From assembly GCF_902374955.1 (NCBI RefSeq), contig NZ_CABKRX010000036.1, positions 1 to 64,000 of the forward strand: a stretch of DNA of 64,000 bases. The letters run 5' to 3'. The DNA comes from Bacillus massilioanorexius (GTDB lineage: Bacteria > Bacillota > Bacilli > Bacillales > DSM-1321). Positions 61,003-64,000 of the stretch are shown piece by piece. The position numbers and the translations under genes are program-made. A model generated the notes under the pieces. It saw nothing but the letters and a program-made list of their open reading frames with translations. It was not told where the DNA came from and ran no database searches. Numbering within the stretch: position 1 is the stretch's first letter; every line of letters starts with the position of its first letter.

Positions 61003-63678
61003 ATGAATGGTTTTGCTACATCAATAGCCGGACTAAGAAATAAGAGAGGAGTGTTTATTGCCCTTATTGTAGCGTTACTTATACCACTTGTTTACGCAGC
61101 TATTATTCTTACTCCTTCATGGGGACCATACGATAATCTTTCAAACCTACCCGTCGCCGTTGTTAATGAAGACGCTGGGGCTATGTCAGGTGATCAACCG
61201 ATTAACGTCGGTGAAGATTTAGTAAAAACCCTAAAAGAAAGTAATTCCTTAGGATGGGATTTTGTTAGTGCAGCAGAAGCCAAAAAAGGGATGGACAATC
61301 TTGATTATTATATGGTTGTAGAAATTCCGAAAGACTTTTCAGAAAAAGTGACAACTGTATTAACCGATCATCCTACGGTTCCACAATTGAAATATACCCA
61401 AAATGAAGGCTTGCACTATATGGCTGCTCAGGTTACAAATAGCGCAATCAATCAAGTTCGTGAGCAATTAGCTAATAAAGTAACAGAAACATATGCTAAG
61501 ACTCTATTCACACAATTAGCAGATGTTTCAAAAGGATTTGAAGATGGTGCTGAAGGGTCAGCTAAGCTTCACGATGGTTCCGTTCAACTAAAAGCTGGGA
61601 CTGGCCAAATTCTAAGTTCACTTGATTCCAAATCTGGTGATATCGCTAAATTAGCAGATGGAGCAAAACAATTAAAAGATGGAACAGGCACACTTTTATC
61701 AAAAGTACAAGGGAGTACTGGAGATATTAATAGGCTAGCTACTGGTTCACAACAAGTAGCTACTGGTGCAAAAGAAGTCTCTACAGGAAATAAATCACTA
61801 GCATCTGGTGCAAAAGAATTAGCTAATGGAACGAAAGAATTAGCTGCTGGTTCAAAAGTGTTAGCTACAGGAACAAAATCTTTGACAGTTGGTAGCCAGA
61901 CACTGTCTACTGGTGGTCAAAATTTAGCCGTTGGTGCAGATACATTCGCTACTGGTGCAATAGCCTATGCAACTGGAGCGAAAACGTTTTCTTCAGGAGC
62001 AACTACTTTAGCAACAAGCGTTAATGCATTATCAGCGGGTGCAAAAGATCTTCCTGCAGGGGCTAATCAAATTCTTAATGGATTAAAATCAGCTCAAGGT
62101 GGAAGTGGTACTCTTTCTCAAGCGTTAGATCAGCTAGCTCCGGGAAGCAAACAGGTTGCTGATGGAGTCGGAGCTGTAAATTCTGGCGCTGCTCAATTAG
62201 CTGCTGGTTCTGGACAAGTAACAGCTGGTTTAGAACAATTGTTAAAGCATCCCGTTCTAGGACCCGTCTTAGCAAATAGTCCAGATTTCCAAAAATTATT
62301 AGATGGTAGTAAAACTGTCACATCTGGTTTAAATGACTTACAGAATAAATCCAAAGCTCTAAAAACAGGTGCTGATACAGTAGCTGGTGGTTTATCCCAA
62401 GCTTCTCCTGGAGCAAAAACGTTACAAGCTGGCTTAAATGAGCTTGTAGCAGGACAAACTAAGCTAGCTCAAGGTGCTAGTCAATTAGCAAATGCAGCTG
62501 CTCCACTTACTGACGCAGCAGCAAAATTATCAGCTGGTGCGAATGATCTTGCAAGTAATACAGGAAAATTAGACGCTGGTGCATCTCAATTAAAGAGTGG
62601 TGCTAGTCAATTTGGCAGTGGGGTTAATACGTTCAGTAGTGGTGCTAAACAGCTTTCAGCAGGCGCGGATAAATTAGTAGCTGGAGCTACGAAATTAGAT
62701 GCAGGTACTAATCTTGTTGCGAATGGTGCAAATAGACTTGCTGATGGTGCTAGTCAAGTTGCGAATGGTGCTAATCAGGTGGCAGACGGAAACTCTAAAG
62801 TTAAAAATAATTGGAGTACACTGACTTCAGGTATCCAACAACTTGATAACGGTGCAGGTCAAATCAGTGACGGAAACCAAACTGTTAAAACTGGTTGGGG
62901 AACACTAAGTGACGGTGTTAAACAAGTTGATGATGGGCTTGGTCAGATTGAAAGTGGAAGTAACGAGTTAGCTACTGGATTAAAAGGTGGCGCAGAAAAA
63001 ACAAGCAGTCTAAAAGTAAATGATCAAAACATCTCTATGTTTGCATCTCCTGTACAAACGGATGGAAAAAGCATTAATAAATATCCGAAATATAGTTATG
63101 CCAATGCACCATATATCTTATCTCTTGCGTTATTCGTTGGTGTGTTAGCGCTTTCTTTACTATTTAATATCCGTAAACCAGAAGATGTTGAAGTATCAGG
63201 GTTTGCTTGGTATTCTAGCCAATTTGCAAAAATGGCTGGGTACGCTACAATTCAAGCAGTAGTTATGAGTATTTTCGCTCTATTCTACATTAAATTGAAT
63301 TTTGGAAGCGCTATTCTTCTTATTTTATTTGCTATACTAGCAAGCATTACATTCTTAGCGATTGTCTTCTTCTTAGTGGCACTTGCCGGCAATATTGGAC
63401 GTTTCCTTGCAACCGTCTTTTTAGTTTCCCAACTTTCTACAACAGGTTCTAGTCTTCCAATCGAAATGCTTCCTTCAGGCTTACGTATGTTAAGCAACTT
63501 CTTACCAATGCGTTACTCTATTGATAGCTTTAGAGCAATCATTTCGTTAGATAATACTAGTGCAGCATGGAGTAACATGTTAACACTACTAGTCTATTTT
63601 GTAATTGCTGCCATTTTAATAGCTGTTGTAGTTGCTTTTACCAAAAAAACAACGACTACAACTACAGTTGAAGAATAA
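61003..63678 (+). CDS. yhgE: YhgE/Pip-family membrane protein with long repeat domain
   Basis: An 891-residue YhgE/Pip protein. A membrane helix at about 17-38 is followed by the family start (GPYDNLSNLPVAVVNEDAGA), then an extracellular stretch (about 180-665) made of 7-residue turns of the LASGAKEL/LAxGAxxL type, and a C-terminal ABC-2-like membrane domain with six helices (about 700-880). Relatives include phage infection proteins and YukB-linked EsaA; function is not settled. B. subtilis YhgE is about 775 residues, so the repeat region is longer here. ATGGAGG precedes the ATG. Confidence 0.92.
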   Translation: MNGFATSIAGLRNKRGVFIALIVALLIPLVYAAIILTPSWGPYDNLSNLPVAVVNEDAGAMSGDQPINVGEDLVKTLKESNSLGWDFVSAAEAKKGMDNLDYYMVVEIPKDFSEKVTTVLTDHPTVPQLKYTQNEGLHYMAAQVTNSAINQVREQLANKVTETYAKTLFTQLADVSKGFEDGAEGSAKLHDGSVQLKAGTGQILSSLDSKSGDIAKLADGAKQLKDGTGTLLSKVQGSTGDINRLATGSQQVATGAKEVSTGNKSLASGAKELANGTKELAAGSKVLATGTKSLTVGSQTLSTGGQNLAVGADTFATGAIAYATGAKTFSSGATTLATSVNALSAGAKDLPAGANQILNGLKSAQGGSGTLSQALDQLAPGSKQVADGVGAVNSGAAQLAAGSGQVTAGLEQLLKHPVLGPVLANSPDFQKLLDGSKTVTSGLNDLQNKSKALKTGADTVAGGLSQASPGAKTLQAGLNELVAGQTKLAQGASQLANAAAPLTDAAAKLSAGANDLASNTGKLDAGASQLKSGASQFGSGVNTFSSGAKQLSAGADKLVAGATKLDAGTNLVANGANRLADGASQVANGANQVADGNSKVKNNWSTLTSGIQQLDNGAGQISDGNQTVKTGWGTLSDGVKQVDDGLGQIESGSNELATGLKGGAEKTSSLKVNDQNISMFASPVQTDGKSINKYPKYSYANAPYILSLALFVGVLALSLLFNIRKPEDVEVSGFAWYSSQFAKMAGYATIQAVVMSIFALFYIKLNFGSAILLILFAILASITFLAIVFFLVALAGNIGRFLATVFLVSQLSTTGSSLPIEMLPSGLRMLSNFLPMRYSIDSFRAIISLDNTSAAWSNMLTLLVYFVIAAILIAVVVAFTKKTTTTTTVEE

Positions 63679-63764
63679 GAAAAATGGATAAACAACAAAA
63701 GTATTCTTAGTAACGATTGTATTCCATTTTATCTATAACTGAGTAATACGTACTTCACATTAAT

Positions 63765-63801
63765 AAAGACCTCAAAGCTTACATCTAGCTTCTGAGGTCT
63801 T
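63765..63801 (+). terminator. terminator of the yhgE-type gene
   Basis: AAGACCTCAAAGCT and AGCTTCTGAGGTCTT pair with a single bulge, followed by ATTTTTATG. Confidence 0.78.
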
Positions 63802-63917
63802 ATTTTTATGTTTTTTAAATTATTACACTTCCTATCATACGGAAACGTTTCCTCCACAGCGATAATGATTTTGTCTCAGTTTAAGAGATTCCGAACATCG
63901 CCATGACCTTTTCTTCA

Positions 63918-64000
63918 TTATTTAACTTTATAAATAGAATAAGCTATTTTCCCTGCTCTCCAAGGTACGCTCGGGTTTTGATCTTGCACTACTATAGGAA
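63918..64000 (-). CDS. C-terminal end of an unidentified protein (partial)
   Basis: The last 26 full codons of a minus-strand gene cut by the window edge: PIVVQDQNPSVPWRAGKIAY then SIYKVK and TAA at 63920-63918. I do not recognise the family. The amino-acid text looks genuine and the codon use fits the neighbours. A GGAAACGTTTCC palindrome lies downstream at 63841-63852. Confidence 0.5.
   Translation of the reverse strand, partial: PIVVQDQNPSVPWRAGKIAYSIYKVK

Noticed and set aside
61550..63000. Possible tandem DNA repeat or CRISPR array
   Set aside because: The periodicity comes from degenerate amino-acid repeats in the YhgE-type protein; there are no identical repeats with unique spacers.
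63841..63852. GGAAACGTTTCC as a cre site controlling a gene in the window
   Set aside because: It lies downstream of both nearby genes, so no promoter is available for it to control; it is noted only as a palindrome.

Overview
The window is AT-rich, densely coded, and reads as the chromosome of a Bacillus sensu lato species (Bacillaceae). The left third follows the order known from Bacillus subtilis (trnS tRNAs, sprT-like ydcK, cmpA, tex, rsbX-sigB-rsbWVUTSR, ndoA/ndoAI, alr, ydcC, acpS, ydcA, ydbT, ydbS, cshA, murF, ddl). Because it keeps the rsbR-rsbS-rsbT stressosome genes, it is unlikely to belong to the Bacillus cereus group, where sigB is controlled by different genes. Sporulation-linked genes (cmpA, ydcC) suggest a spore former. 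No insertion sequence, prophage, CRISPR array or rRNA gene was seen.

Layout. 1-1200: ten tRNA genes on the minus strand. 1.3-9.3 kb: sprT-like gene, the tiny cmpA gene, tex, and the complete sigma-B operon with an internal sigma-B promoter before rsbV. 9.7-19 kb: MazEF toxin-antitoxin pair, alanine racemase, lipoprotein YdcC, AcpS, rhomboid protein, two PH-domain membrane proteins, UV endonuclease UvsE and helicase CshA. 19.5-23.5 kb: a decayed carboxylesterase, an unexplained structured segment, a globin-coupled chemoreceptor and a divergent SpoIIE-type phosphatase with a degenerate receiver. 23.5-30.2 kb: murF, ddl, a cation symporter, an unknown gene and a RodA/FtsW-type gene. 30.3-33.4 kb: CsoR-CopZ-CopA copper export, with CsoR-like boxes. 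33.5-40.4 kb: a phosphatase, an HxlR regulator beside a frameshifted flavin disulfide reductase, an orphan HlyD/Yip1 pair, and an SNF-family transporter behind a T-box predicted to read phenylalanine. 40.7-45.3 kb: potABCD polyamine importer with its XRE-cupin regulator. 45.9-48.7 kb: nagA-nagB-nagR. 48.9-51.7 kb: a MutS2-like ATPase without Smr domain and decaying DNA. 51.8-56.4 kb: a PTS of the lactose/cellobiose family with MupG and a LacI regulator. 56.9-60.7 kb: Fur-controlled yclNOPQ-type siderophore importer. 61-63.7 kb: a large YhgE/Pip membrane protein. The last 83 bases hold the tail of another gene.

Functionally, the window combines general stress response, cell-wall precursor synthesis and amino-sugar recycling (alr, murF, ddl, nagAB, mupG-PTS), metal homeostasis (csoR-copZA, yclNOPQ) and nutrient uptake. 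Most of it is ordinary Bacillaceae core genome. I did not find a convincing wholly new system. The items most worth a second look are the Phe-type T-box transporter, the HemAT-like receptor next to the pseudo-receiver phosphatase, the orphan efflux adaptor pair, the structured segment near 20.5 kb, and the HxlR operator left beside a broken target gene.
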